This document shows, in pieces, positions 17,943 through 26,270 of a stretch of 64,000 nucleotides of DNA. Each line of letters opens with the position of its first letter. Positions within the stretch are counted from its first letter, which is position 1. Origin of the DNA: Spirilliplanes yamanashiensis (lineage in GTDB: Bacteria; Actinomycetota; Actinomycetes; Mycobacteriales; Micromonosporaceae); the NCBI RefSeq assembly GCF_016863475.1, contig NZ_BOOY01000043.1:1-64000 (forward strand). The letters run 5' to 3'. Under the pieces are notes generated by a model. The model did not search any database, was not told the DNA's origin, and saw nothing but the letters and a program-made list of their open reading frames with translations. A program made the position numbers and the translations under genes.

Positions 17943-19621
17943 CACGTCTCCCTGCCTCGCGCGGCCGCCCAGCGCGGGGGGCCGGTGACTTCCGGCGGAA
18001 GCACATAGCGATCGGATTTGTCGAGCGTGAGCGCCAGCGACGAGACGTACTGCACCTCGCCGTTCGGTCCTCGCTGGGCCGACGCCAGCATATCGGGCCG
18101 CTCGAACATGTATCCGGTGACGTGGCACCGGAGCCGCTCGCCCGAGGGGTTGCCGTGGGAGTCGAACAGGGGTGAGTCGATGCCGTCGGATCGGCGGCGC
18201 AGGTAGTAGCGCCCCCGCGTGGCCACCGCCATGACCGGCGTGGCGACGAACGCGACGCCGATTGCGATGAGCACCGAGAACGGCTGGACGGCGGCACCGA
18301 GCAGGCCGGCGAACGCGAGCAGCGACAGCACCGAGGCGAGCCCCACCGACACGAGCCCCACCGGGTTCCAGTCGTGCAGCATGCCGCGGCGGAACTCGGG
18401 GAAGCGGGGCGAGATGCGCAGCACCCACTTGTTGATCGCGATGTCGGTGGCGATCGTCACGAGCCACGCCATGACCACGTTCGCGTAGAGGCTCAGCACG
18501 AAGGAGATGAACGTGTAGACGTCCAACATCATGAGCCCGTACGCGAACACGAGGTTGACCAGGACGAAGATCGTGCGACCCGGGTAGTGCTTCGCCGCCC
18601 GGGTGAAGACGTTCGACCACGCGAGCGAGCCCGAATACGCGTTCGTCACGTTGATCTTCACCTGCGCGATCACGATGAGCACGAGGGCGAGGACGATGGC
18701 GAGCCAGTCGGGGACGAGGGTCTGGTACATGCCGACGAACTGCTGGACCGGTTCGGTGGCGCGGTGTCCGGCGGCGCCGTCTACCTCCACGAGCAGGTAG
18801 ACGGCGAGGAACACCCCGATCACCTGCTTGGTGCCGCTGAAGACGACCCAGCCCGGTCCGGAGACGGCGAACCACGTCCACCACGAGCGGGCGTTCGACG
18901 GCGTCCGCGGCGGCATGGCGCGGATGTAGTCGATCTGCTCGGCCAGCTGCGGGGTGAGGGCGAAACACACGGCCGCGCTCGAGACGACGGCGCCGAAGCT
19001 GATCGCGCCGTCGGAGTTGCCGGTGTACGACGTGAAGGCGCGCACCGCCTCGGGGTCGAGGATCAGGATCCACAGCAGGGGCAGCAGAGCGAGGGCGAGC
19101 CACAGCGGCGTGGTCCAGAACTGCAGACGCTCCAGCGCACGCATGCCGTAGATGACGATCGGGATCACGACGACGGTCGAGACGAGGTAGCCGAGCCACA
19201 GCGGCATCCCCGTCGCCACCTGCAGCCCCTGCCCCATGATGGCGCCCTCCAGGGCGAAGAAGATGCAGGTGAAGCCCGCGAAGATCACGGTCGTGATGAT
19301 CGAGCCGTAGTAGCCGAAGCCCGAGCCGCGGGCGATGAGGTCGAGGTCGAGGCTGTAGCGGGCGGCGTAGTAGGCGACGGGCACGCCCACCGCGACGATG
19401 ATGACCGACGCGAACAGGATGCCGAGCACGGCGTTGCCGGTGCCGTGGTCGATGCCGATGCTCGCGCCGATCGAGAAGTCGGCGAGGAACGCGATGGACC
19501 CGAGGGCGGTCGCGCCGACGGAAGCCGCGCTCCAGCGCCGGAAGGTGCGCGGCACATAGCGGAAGGCGTAGTCCTCGAGGCTGTCCTCCGCGGCCGCGCG
19601 CGCGTTGTCCGTCCTGCTCAC
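17942..19621 (-). CDS. NCS1-type purine/cytosine/allantoin-like permease
   Basis: A 559-aa membrane protein with about 12 hydrophobic helices. The start region AAEDSLEDYAFRYVPRTFRRWS, then ALGSIAFLADFSIGASIGIDHG, matches the purine-cytosine permease (NCS1) family. Helix 8 has the typical AQVKINVTNAYSGSLAWSN substrate region. A hydrophilic C-terminal tail of about 80 residues is longer than usual. The GTG start at 19621 follows CAGGGGGAAG. It lies between urtE and the regulators, so a nitrogen-rich substrate such as allantoin, a purine or hydantoin is plausible. Confidence 0.85.
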   Translation of the reverse strand: MSRTDNARAAAEDSLEDYAFRYVPRTFRRWSAASVGATALGSIAFLADFSIGASIGIDHGTGNAVLGILFASVIIVAVGVPVAYYAARYSLDLDLIARGSGFGYYGSIITTVIFAGFTCIFFALEGAIMGQGLQVATGMPLWLGYLVSTVVVIPIVIYGMRALERLQFWTTPLWLALALLPLLWILILDPEAVRAFTSYTGNSDGAISFGAVVSSAAVCFALTPQLAEQIDYIRAMPPRTPSNARSWWTWFAVSGPGWVVFSGTKQVIGVFLAVYLLVEVDGAAGHRATEPVQQFVGMYQTLVPDWLAIVLALVLIVIAQVKINVTNAYSGSLAWSNVFTRAAKHYPGRTIFVLVNLVFAYGLMMLDVYTFISFVLSLYANVVMAWLVTIATDIAINKWVLRISPRFPEFRRGMLHDWNPVGLVSVGLASVLSLLAFAGLLGAAVQPFSVLIAIGVAFVATPVMAVATRGRYYLRRRSDGIDSPLFDSHGNPSGERLRCHVTGYMFERPDMLASAQRGPNGEVQYVSSLALTLDKSDRYVLPPEVTGPPRWAAARGRET

Positions 19622-19716
19622 AGTGGCTTCCCCCTGACGCGAGCTCGCGTGGGGCATCCTCCGGTTCCGGCGTTACGGCAGCATTGCGGACCTGCAACGT
19701 CGATGGTCATCCCGGT

Positions 19717-20400
19717 TCAGATCGCCATGGCGGCTCGCACCGTGGAGGTTGCGGCCGAGCCACCCGAGTCGGTCTGGGTGACGAAGCCCGAGGCGAGCAC
19801 GACGTAGTGCTCGGCGGCCTCGAGTGCGAAGCCGATGTGCTGCTCGACGAGCAACACGTCGATGCCCTCGTCGGACAGCTGCATGATGGTCTGCTCGATC
19901 TCGGCGACGATCGTGGGCTGGATGCCCTCGGTCGGCTCGTCGAGGATGAGGAGCTTCGGTTCGGTGATGAGGGCACGGGCGATCGCGAGCTGCTGGCGCT
20001 GCCCGCCGGAGAGCAGGCCGGCCTTGCGGGTCGCGAACTTCTCCAGCGCGGGGAAGCGAGCCAACTGCGCGTCGATGAGGGCCTTGCCGCGCCGGCGCCC
20101 GTCGGCGACGAGCTGCAGATTCTCCAGCGCCGTGAGCTGGCCGAACGCCTGCTGGCCCTGCGGCACGTACGCCATGCCGCGAGCGACGCGCTTGTTCGGG
20201 GGCAGGGACGCGATGTCCTCGCCGTCGAACACCACGCGGCCCCTGGTGGGTTTGACGAGCCCGATCGCGACCCGCAGCAGCGTCGTCTTGCCGGCTCCGT
20301 TGTGACCGAGTACGGCCACGACCTTCCCGGTCGGCACCGTCACGCCGTGCAGCACCTGCGTGCGCCCGTAGCCGGCCTCGATGTCGGTGAGCTCGAGCAT
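19717..20400 (-). CDS. urtE: Urea ABC transporter ATP-binding protein UrtE
   Basis: A 227-aa ATPase of the branched-chain amino acid/urea type. Walker A GHNGAGKTTLL, the Q-loop region AYVPQGQQAFGQLTALENL, signature LLSGGQRQQLAIARAL, Walker B LLILDEPTEGIQP and H-loop VEQH are intact. The GIQPTIVAEIEQTI phrase is typical of UrtE. It is last of the five urt genes; its start is one base from the urtD stop. Confidence 0.92.
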   Translation of the reverse strand: MLELTDIEAGYGRTQVLHGVTVPTGKVVAVLGHNGAGKTTLLRVAIGLVKPTRGRVVFDGEDIASLPPNKRVARGMAYVPQGQQAFGQLTALENLQLVADGRRRGKALIDAQLARFPALEKFATRKAGLLSGGQRQQLAIARALITEPKLLILDEPTEGIQPTIVAEIEQTIMQLSDEGIDVLLVEQHIGFALEAAEHYVVLASGFVTQTDSGGSAATSTVRAAMAI

Positions 20401-20401
20401 G

Positions 20402-21214
20402 TCAGTCAACCTCCTGCTTCTGCGTCCCGGCCGCCACACCCGGCAGGTCGGGCACGGCCAACATGTCGGCCGTGGTCGCGGCGCCCGCCGTGCCGAGGTA
20501 GACCTCCTGCACCTTGCCGTCGGCCTGCACGTCGGCCACCGAGCCCTGCGAGAGCACCCTGCCCTGGTGCAGCACCGTCACGCGCGTGGCGAAGCGGCGC
20601 ATGAAGTCCATGTCATGCTCGACCACCAGCACGATGCGCTTCGCCGCGAGGCGCTGCAGGAGCTCGCCGGTCGCAGTGCGCTCGTCCTGGCTCATGCCGG
20701 CGACGGGCTCGTCGAGCAGCAGCACCCTCGCGTCCTGCACGAGCAGCATCGCGATCTCCAGCCACTGCTTCTGGCCGTGCGACAGGATGCCGGCCGGCGT
20801 GGCGATCTCGTCGGCGAGTCCGGTCTCCTCCAGCGCCTGCGCGATTGCGGGGTCGACGCCACGCCGGGTCCGCAGCAGCGAGACCGAGGGGCGATGGCGT
20901 CCGGCGGCGATGTCGAGGTTCTGCAGCACCGAGAGCTCGTCGAAGACACTCGCGGTCTGGAACGTGCGGCCGACCCCGAGCCGGACGATCTTGTGCACCG
21001 GCCGGCCGAGCAGCTCCTGCTCGCCGATCCTCGCCGACCCGGCGGCCTTCGAGAGCCCGGTGATGGCGTCGATGCAGGTCGTCTTTCCGGCGCCGTTCGG
21101 GCCGATGAGGAACCGGACCTCGCCGAGGTGCGCGTCGAAGGAGACGCCGTCGACCGCGACGAACCCGGAGAACTCGACGTGGAGATCCTTGACGACGAGC
21201 GAGGCGGCGGTCAC
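20402..21214 (-). CDS. urtD: Urea ABC transporter ATP-binding protein UrtD
   Basis: A 270-aa ATPase with Walker A GPNGAGKTTCIDAITGL, VGRTFQTASVFDELSVLQNL, signature ILSHGQKQWLEIAMLL (the SHGQKQWLEI form is characteristic of UrtD), Walker B LLLDEPVAGMSQDE and H-loop VEHDMDFMRR. The GTG at 21214 overlaps the urtC stop by four bases. The C-terminal 30 residues after the QEVYLG motif are longer than usual. Confidence 0.93.
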   Translation of the reverse strand: MTAASLVVKDLHVEFSGFVAVDGVSFDAHLGEVRFLIGPNGAGKTTCIDAITGLSKAAGSARIGEQELLGRPVHKIVRLGVGRTFQTASVFDELSVLQNLDIAAGRHRPSVSLLRTRRGVDPAIAQALEETGLADEIATPAGILSHGQKQWLEIAMLLVQDARVLLLDEPVAGMSQDERTATGELLQRLAAKRIVLVVEHDMDFMRRFATRVTVLHQGRVLSQGSVADVQADGKVQEVYLGTAGAATTADMLAVPDLPGVAAGTQKQEVD

Positions 21215-22320
21215 GCCTTCACCCCCTCGAGCTCCGGGGCAGCGGTCGCCTCGGCGCTCACGGCGGCGGGCGGTCGTTCGCCAGGGCTGCGGCGCGCTGC
21301 CGTGAACCTGCCGAGCACCGACGACAGCCCCTTCGGGAAGAAGAGGATGACGACGACGAACAGCAGACCGAGGATGTAGGTCCAGCCGTCGGGCCAGGCC
21401 GAGCCGAGGCTCGACTGCCCCCACCCGACCGCCATCGCGCCGAGGGCCGGGCCGAAGAGCGAGGCTCGGCCGCCGAGGGCGACGCCAGCGATCATGAGGA
21501 TCGAGGCGGCGGCGCCGATCTCGGCCGGGGTGATGATGCCGACGATGGGCACGAACATCGCTCCGGCGATGCTCGCCATCAGCGCCGAGATGACGAAGGC
21601 GACGAGCTTGATGTTGGCCGGGTCGTAACCCAGAAATCGCACGCGCTCCTCCGCGTCCCGCGTGGCGACGAGAAGCTCACCGAAGCGGCTGCGGTACAGC
21701 TGCCACACCACGAGCAGGCACACGACGAGCAGCCCGGCCGCGATGAGGTACACCAGGGTCCTGTTCGCCGGGTCGTTCAGCACGAAACCGAAGAAGTACT
21801 TGAAGTCGCTGAGCCCGGTGTCGCCGCCCGTCTCGCGGATCGTGGAACTGATCAGAGTGGCGAGCGCGACGGTGAGCGCCTGCGTCAGGATCGCGAAGTA
21901 CGCCCCCTTCACGCGACGCTTGAACAGCGCGAAGCCGAGGATGCCGGCCGCGATCACCGGGAGCAGCACGACCGCCGCCAGGGTGAACGCCGGGCTGCGG
22001 AACGGCTCCCAGAACGCCGGGAGCGGCGCGAGCGGGTCGTAGAGCACCATGAACCCCGGGACGCCGTCACCGGCGCTCTCGAGCGTGAGGTGCATGGCCA
22101 TCGAGTAGGCACCGAGGGCGAAGAACACCCCCTGCCCCATCACGAGCATCCCGCCTCGGCCCCAGGCCAGGCCGATGCCGACGGCGGCGATCGCCCAGCA
22201 GCAGTACTTGCCGAGGTTGCCGAGCCAGTGATCGGTGAGCACGACGGGGGCGACCCCGAGGAGCAGGACCGCGAACACCCCGATGCCGAGAAGGGAGAGC
22301 CGGGGCTTCAGCTTCGTCAT
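21211..22320 (-). CDS. urtC: Urea ABC transporter permease UrtC
   Basis: A 369-aa LivM-type permease with about ten membrane helices. Typical phrases are GGMLVMGQGVFFALGAYSMAMHL, a long periplasmic loop with DPLAPLPAFWEPF, AYFAILTQALTVAL, TGLSDFKYFFGF and VRFLGYDPANIKLVAFVISA. The GLSDF region is diagnostic for the urea permeases. The C-terminus has a long hydrophilic extension. It overlaps urtB by four bases. Confidence 0.93.
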   Translation of the reverse strand: MTKLKPRLSLLGIGVFAVLLLGVAPVVLTDHWLGNLGKYCCWAIAAVGIGLAWGRGGMLVMGQGVFFALGAYSMAMHLTLESAGDGVPGFMVLYDPLAPLPAFWEPFRSPAFTLAAVVLLPVIAAGILGFALFKRRVKGAYFAILTQALTVALATLISSTIRETGGDTGLSDFKYFFGFVLNDPANRTLVYLIAAGLLVVCLLVVWQLYRSRFGELLVATRDAEERVRFLGYDPANIKLVAFVISALMASIAGAMFVPIVGIITPAEIGAAASILMIAGVALGGRASLFGPALGAMAVGWGQSSLGSAWPDGWTYILGLLFVVVILFFPKGLSSVLGRFTAARRSPGERPPAAVSAEATAAPELEGVKA

Positions 22321-23201
22321 ACGAGACTCCTGGTTCGCACCGTGAACAGGCCCTGCGGGCGCAGCTGCAGAAAGACGATCACCAGCATGAGGGCGAGCAC
22401 CTGCGCGAGGCTGCCGGTCGTCCAGTCGGCGAAGTACGAGAGGGAGACACCCACCGCCCACGCGGCGATGATGGTGCCCTTGAGCTGGCCGATGCCGCCG
22501 GCGGCGACGACGAGGAAGGCCGGGATGATGTACTGCATGCCCATCTGCGAGTTAGTGCCGCCGATGAGCGACGCGGCCACGCCGGCGACCCCGGCCAGAC
22601 CCGACCCGATGAAGAAGGTCAGGCGGTCGACGGTGCGCGTGGAGATCCCCGCGGTCTCGGCGAGGTCCCGGTTCTGCACGGTCGCCCGGATGCGACGGCC
22701 GAACGAGGAGTACTTGAGCCAGGCCCCCAGCGCGGCCACGCAGACCGCCGCGAGCAGGATGGTGAACACCTGCCGCAACGGCCATTCGTAGCCGAGGATG
22801 TTCACCTGCCCGTCGAGCCAGTCGGGCTTCTGCACCGGGACGCCCTGGGACGGGAAGACCTGCAGTGCCGCCTGCTGCAGGATCAGGCTGACACCGACCG
22901 TGACGAGCAGGGTGTCGAGGGGCCTGCGGTACATCCATTGAATGATGCCGACCTCCAGCAGAAGGCCGAGCAGGCCGGCGACGAGGAACGCGACCGGCAA
23001 CGCGACCGGAACGGACAGGTTGGCCGAGTGGACGACCTGCTGGACGAGGTAGGCGGTGAAGGCGCCGATCATGAGGAACTCGCCGTGGGCCATGTTGATC
23101 ACGCCCATCTGACCGAAGGTGAGCGAGAGCCCCAGTGCGGCGAGCAGGAGCAACGCACCCTGTGCGCTGCCGTTCAGCAGCGGTGGGATCAGTGCGTCCA
23201 C
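22317..23201 (-). CDS. urtB: Urea ABC transporter permease UrtB
   Basis: A 294-aa LivH-type permease with about eight helices. Signatures are LALLGLSLTFGQMGVINMAHGEFLM-like sequence at the N-terminus (here AALGLSLTFGQMGVINMAHG), ATVQNRDLAETAGI and GGIGQLKGTIIAAWAVG. It forms the membrane channel with UrtC. It lies 85 bases after urtA across a strong hairpin, then overlaps urtC by four bases. Confidence 0.93.
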   Translation of the reverse strand: MDALIPPLLNGSAQGALLLLAALGLSLTFGQMGVINMAHGEFLMIGAFTAYLVQQVVHSANLSVPVALPVAFLVAGLLGLLLEVGIIQWMYRRPLDTLLVTVGVSLILQQAALQVFPSQGVPVQKPDWLDGQVNILGYEWPLRQVFTILLAAVCVAALGAWLKYSSFGRRIRATVQNRDLAETAGISTRTVDRLTFFIGSGLAGVAGVAASLIGGTNSQMGMQYIIPAFLVVAAGGIGQLKGTIIAAWAVGVSLSYFADWTTGSLAQVLALMLVIVFLQLRPQGLFTVRTRSLV

Positions 23202-23246
23202 GTGCTCTCGCTCTCTGTGCGTGGGATGGGTATCCGGGTCCGGGTA

Positions 23247-23277
23247 CGCGGGGCCGCCTGTCGCAGGCGACCCCGCG
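23247..23277 (-). terminator. Intercistronic hairpin between urtA and urtB
   Basis: A 14-bp stem with one mismatch (CGCGGGGCCGCCTG / CAGGCGACCCCGCG, plus-strand reading) and a 3-base loop fills most of the 85-base gap after the urtA stop. In other binding-protein-dependent operons such hairpins stabilise the binding-protein mRNA or act as partial terminators, so the solute-binding protein is made in excess over the permease. Confidence 0.65.
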
Positions 23278-23286
23278 TTAGGAGGG

Positions 23287-24582
23287 TCAGCCCGCGGACT
23301 TCACGAGCTGGTCGCGGGTGGCCGCCGGGAACCAGTCGTAGCCCTTGAGGAAGGGGTCCGGCTCGATGAACTTGCCGGAGGACCAGACGATGTCGAACTG
23401 GTTCTGCGCGTTGATCTGTCCGATGTGGCCCGGCTTCGAGATGTGGTGGTTCTCGCCGTTGAGCGTGACCGTGCCCTCCGGCGCATCGAACGTGATCGGC
23501 TTCGACCTGGCCGCGGCGTTCACCTTGTCGACGTCGAACGAGCCGGCCGCCTCGACGAGCGCCTTGTACAGGTACAGCGAGATGTAGGCGGCCTCCATCG
23601 GGTCGGAGGTGACGCCGCTGCTGTTGGGATAGGCCTTCCAGCTCTGGATGAACTTCGGGTTCGTGGGGGTCTTGAGCGACTGGAAGTAGTTCCACGACGC
23701 GTAGTGGCCGGTGACCTCGTGGCCCATGGCCGGCGCCTCCTCCTCGGCGATCGACACCGAGATGATCGGCGTCGTCGCCGCCTTGAGGCCGGCGTCGTAG
23801 TAGGCCTTGATGAAGCCGACATTCGACGAGCCGTTGATGGTGTTGAAAATGAAGTCGGGCTTGGCCGCCACGATCTTCGCCACCTGGCTGGTCCAGTCGT
23901 CCTTGTCGAGCGGAACGTACTCCTCGCCGACGATCTCGATGCCGAGCTTGGCCGCGTAGAGCTTGATGATCGCGTTCGCGGTACGCGGGAAGACGTAGTC
24001 GCTACCCGCGAGGAAGAGCCGCTTCACGCCCTTGGAGGCGAGGAAGTCCATCGCCGGGATGATCTGCTGGTTGGTCGTCGCACCGGTGTAGTAGATGTTC
24101 GGCGACGCCTCAAGGCCTTCGTACTGCACCGGGTAGAAGAAAAGGCCGTTGTGCTTCTCGACGACCGGCTTCACAGCCTTGCGGGACGACGAGGTCCAGC
24201 CGCCGAAGATCGCGGCGACGCAGTCCTGGGTGAGCAGCTTCCCGGCCTTCTCCGCGAAGGTGGGCCAGTCGGTGGCGCCGTCCTCCTGGACGTACTCGAT
24301 CTTCTTCCCGAGGATGCCGCCACCGGCGTTGATCTCGTCGGCAGCCATGTGCAGCACATTGGAGACGGTCTTCTCCGAGATCGCCATGCCGCCGGTGAGG
24401 GAGTTGAGGAAGCCGAGCTTGACGGTACTGCCGGAGGTGTCGACACAGCTGGGCCCGGCCGACGCGGCGGCAGGCTGCCCGTCGCCGGCGCGCGCGCCGC
24501 ATCCGGCGAGCACGAGGGCGACGACCGTCGCGATCGCGCCGGTGGCCGCAAGCGAACGCCGCCGGTTCCTGGTGGTGGTCAT
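23287..24582 (-). CDS. urtA: Urea ABC transporter substrate-binding lipoprotein UrtA
   Basis: A 431-aa periplasmic-type binding protein. The signal peptide is followed by lipobox LVLAGC, so it is anchored outside the membrane. The body matches the UrtA/AmiC class: VKLGFLNSLTGGMAISE, EINAGGGILGKKIEYVQEDGATDWPTF, FGGWTSSSRKAVKPVVE, GLFFYPVQYEGLE, YTGATTNQQIIPAM and the C-terminal NHHISKPGHIGQINAQNQF. The ATG at 24582 has GGAG eight bases upstream. It is first of the urt genes and has GlnR-like boxes about 107 bases upstream. Confidence 0.94.
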   Translation of the reverse strand: MTTTRNRRRSLAATGAIATVVALVLAGCGARAGDGQPAAASAGPSCVDTSGSTVKLGFLNSLTGGMAISEKTVSNVLHMAADEINAGGGILGKKIEYVQEDGATDWPTFAEKAGKLLTQDCVAAIFGGWTSSSRKAVKPVVEKHNGLFFYPVQYEGLEASPNIYYTGATTNQQIIPAMDFLASKGVKRLFLAGSDYVFPRTANAIIKLYAAKLGIEIVGEEYVPLDKDDWTSQVAKIVAAKPDFIFNTINGSSNVGFIKAYYDAGLKAATTPIISVSIAEEEAPAMGHEVTGHYASWNYFQSLKTPTNPKFIQSWKAYPNSSGVTSDPMEAAYISLYLYKALVEAAGSFDVDKVNAAARSKPITFDAPEGTVTLNGENHHISKPGHIGQINAQNQFDIVWSSGKFIEPDPFLKGYDWFPAATRDQLVKSAG

Positions 24583-24688
24583 GTATGGAACTCCGTTCCT
24601 GGTGAAGGAGGCGTGACGAGCACCGCGCCCGGTGTCGCAGGCGAGGCACAGCCGGCCGCTGCAGCTGCGAGAAGATTGGGCGAGCGTC

Positions 24689-24726
24689 ATTGCTCTGACA
24701 TTTCTCGACCGTTCCAGCTCTGTAAC
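24689..24726 (-). promoter_or_regulatory. GlnR-like operator upstream of urtA
   Basis: Read on the minus strand, four related pentamers occur at exact 11-base steps: GTTAC-n6-GGAAC-n6-GAAAT-n6-GCAAT. The first pair fits the Streptomyces GlnR consensus gTnAC-n6-GaAAC and the mycobacterial AC-n9-AC rule; the second pair is degenerate. GlnR is the global nitrogen regulator of actinobacteria and controls urea uptake and urease. Its distance of 107 bases to the urtA start suits a regulatory site. Confidence 0.55.
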
Positions 24727-25133
24727 CGCGGCCCTGTTGAGGTGCAAAAGCCTGAGCGGTCACCCAAGTTGGACGGACGGCCATGTCAGAGTTCTGTCAC
24801 CGGCTGCGCGGGTGCGGCGAGCGCGGCACACTCCTGCCATCCAGAGAGGGTGAGTTCGCCCGCGTGGACGGAGGCCCCGCGGGACGCGGCAGTTCGACCG
24901 ATCGCCGCCGACCCGCGACTACGCCGGCGCATCCTCGAACGACGGCGCACTCACGACCGAGTCGTTGACGAGGTCAGCGTCGACGTGCTCGAAGCCTCCT
25001 GGGGCGAGCCGACATCAAACAGCACGCTCCACGGTCGAGTCCCGGCGCGCGTACCGTGAGAAACCGCCACGAGATCACGGCTATCCAGCTGCTCGCCGAG
25101 GCACGCGAACGGCGCAAGCGGCCTGCTCTGCTG
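24727..25133. other. Gap with no convincing gene
   Basis: Upstream of the urtA promoter region. A short plus-strand frame from GTG 25056 (about 41 codons, with a charged QLLAEARERRK stretch) runs across the degenerate tRNA fragment and lacks a ribosome site, so I do not call it. Confidence 0.4.
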
Positions 25134-25174
25134 TCGAAACGGCCGGATTTGCACCACGACCCCTGGACGCCCAG
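25134..25174 (-). repeat. Degenerate copy of the tRNA-Pro 3' half (old attachment scar)
   Basis: This copy differs from the preserved copy at 26089-26130 by a handful of substitutions and a one-base gap, and the similarity continues into the flanking CTG-TCTGCTG. Read on the minus strand it retains CAAATCCGGCCG, part of the TpsiC arm and acceptor stem. No 5' half of a tRNA is adjacent. It is best read as a decayed attachment site of an earlier insertion in the same orientation. Confidence 0.55.
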
Positions 25175-25339
25175 AACGTAAGCGCCGCCGTCTGCCAGCA
25201 CAGGACGCGTGTGACCGGATGGCTGACGCCTACGTGACCTCGGTGTGTTCGACCTCGCGCATGGCGTGTGGCCCCCACATGGTCCCCGGCGCCGGGAGCC
25301 ACGACTGTCTTACGTCACGACCGACGCACGGGCGGATCT

Positions 25340-25700
25340 GGGAAGCGATCGTCGCAGAGCGTGAGTTCCGATGTTCGCCAAGCGCGCAGCTGCCAGCCGC
25401 GCCACACCACTCGCAGATCGCCTCAGAACGCTGCCCGGACTCTTCGGTGATTGCGTCGAGTTCGGCTTCCTCATCGGCCGACCAAGTCCGCCGGCCGTCA
25501 ATCCACGGGCGCGGAACGCCCGATACGAGAGGGCTCCCCCCTCTTGCTTGATCGCAAGCAGCTCGGAGTCGGGAAACGATGCCAAAGCCACTCGTGACAG
25601 TCCGCGACAAGCGGCCGCCAGCCCTCGCCAACCCGAGCTACGTCGAACTCGTAGTGACGTACATGGGGTCGGAGCCGACCAATCAAGGAGCCGCTGTTGA
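25340..25700 (-). pseudogene. Multiply frameshifted remnant of a small actinobacterial/phage-type protein
   Basis: Three consecutive pieces in different minus-strand frames read like one protein: HYEFDVARVGEGWRPLVADC then HEWLWHRFP (about 25700-25580), FPDSELLAIKQEGGALSYRAF (about 25580-25510), and SADEEAELDAITEESG then QRSEAICEWCGAAG (about 25500-25370). Intact relatives have the order GWwPLV, a KqKfG-like motif, then RSxxxCExCGAPG, a small zinc-knuckle-like end. At least two frameshifts make it non-functional. It lies between two tRNA-Pro fragments, typical of island margins. Confidence 0.5.
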
Positions 25701-26088
25701 CCGGATCAAGACACCACTCGACGAGCGCGCCACAGGACGGCGGTGCCTCGTCGTCCTTCCGTGCGCACATGGCGCGTGATCCCCGAGCGATCCCCGCGGC
25801 TACGACTTGCGGTGAACTGTCGGCCTCCTCCATGTCTGAGGCCCACACGCCTGCAGCGGCACGACTTGCGGCACACCGGCCTGACATGAATGGCGGACGC
25901 TGGGATGCCGGCCGGACCGGCAGTCGATCGATGCCGCCGGTACGGCGTTGAGCCCCCACCTGTCGGCCCGCCGGTCCCCAGATGGTCCCCCGCGGCGGGT
26001 GGTCTGATCGACATGCGACCGGGATGCAGGCACGGAAAAGGGCCGCTGAAGCTGAGAATAATCCCGCTTCAACGACCCTGATCTGCTG

Positions 26089-26130
26089 TCGGGACGGCCG
26101 GATTTGAACCGACGACCCCTTGACCCCCAG
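26089..26130 (-). other. Attachment site: 3' half of tRNA-Pro(GGG)
   Basis: Read on the minus strand the sequence is CTGGGGGTCAAGGGGTCGTC followed by GGTTCAAATCCGGCCGTCCC and GA. It begins at the anticodon loop (anticodon GGG) and runs through the TpsiC arm to the acceptor 3' strand. The matching 5' half is absent to the right, so it is a displaced att core, not a gene. An integrase gene starts about 140 bases further right. For a tRNA on the minus strand, an isolated 3' half marks the left end of an element extending rightward. Confidence 0.75.
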
Positions 26131-26270
26131 CCGCGACGAACGGTTCAATCGGCCACTTCCGACCTTGATGTCACGCCGCTAGAGTGCAGCTCAGAGCCTA
26201 TACATTCATGACGCCTTATGTCTCCGAGGTCCGCGGACGTACGCCAGATCCGGGGTCAAATGAGGGTCAG

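Noticed and set aside
25056-25181. Short plus-strand frame containing QLLAEARERRK
   Set aside because: It crosses the degenerate tRNA fragment, has no ribosome site, and is too short to judge.
26089-26130. A functional tRNA-Pro gene
   Set aside because: The 5' half (acceptor, D-arm, anticodon 5' stem) is absent on the right side, so it cannot fold into a tRNA.
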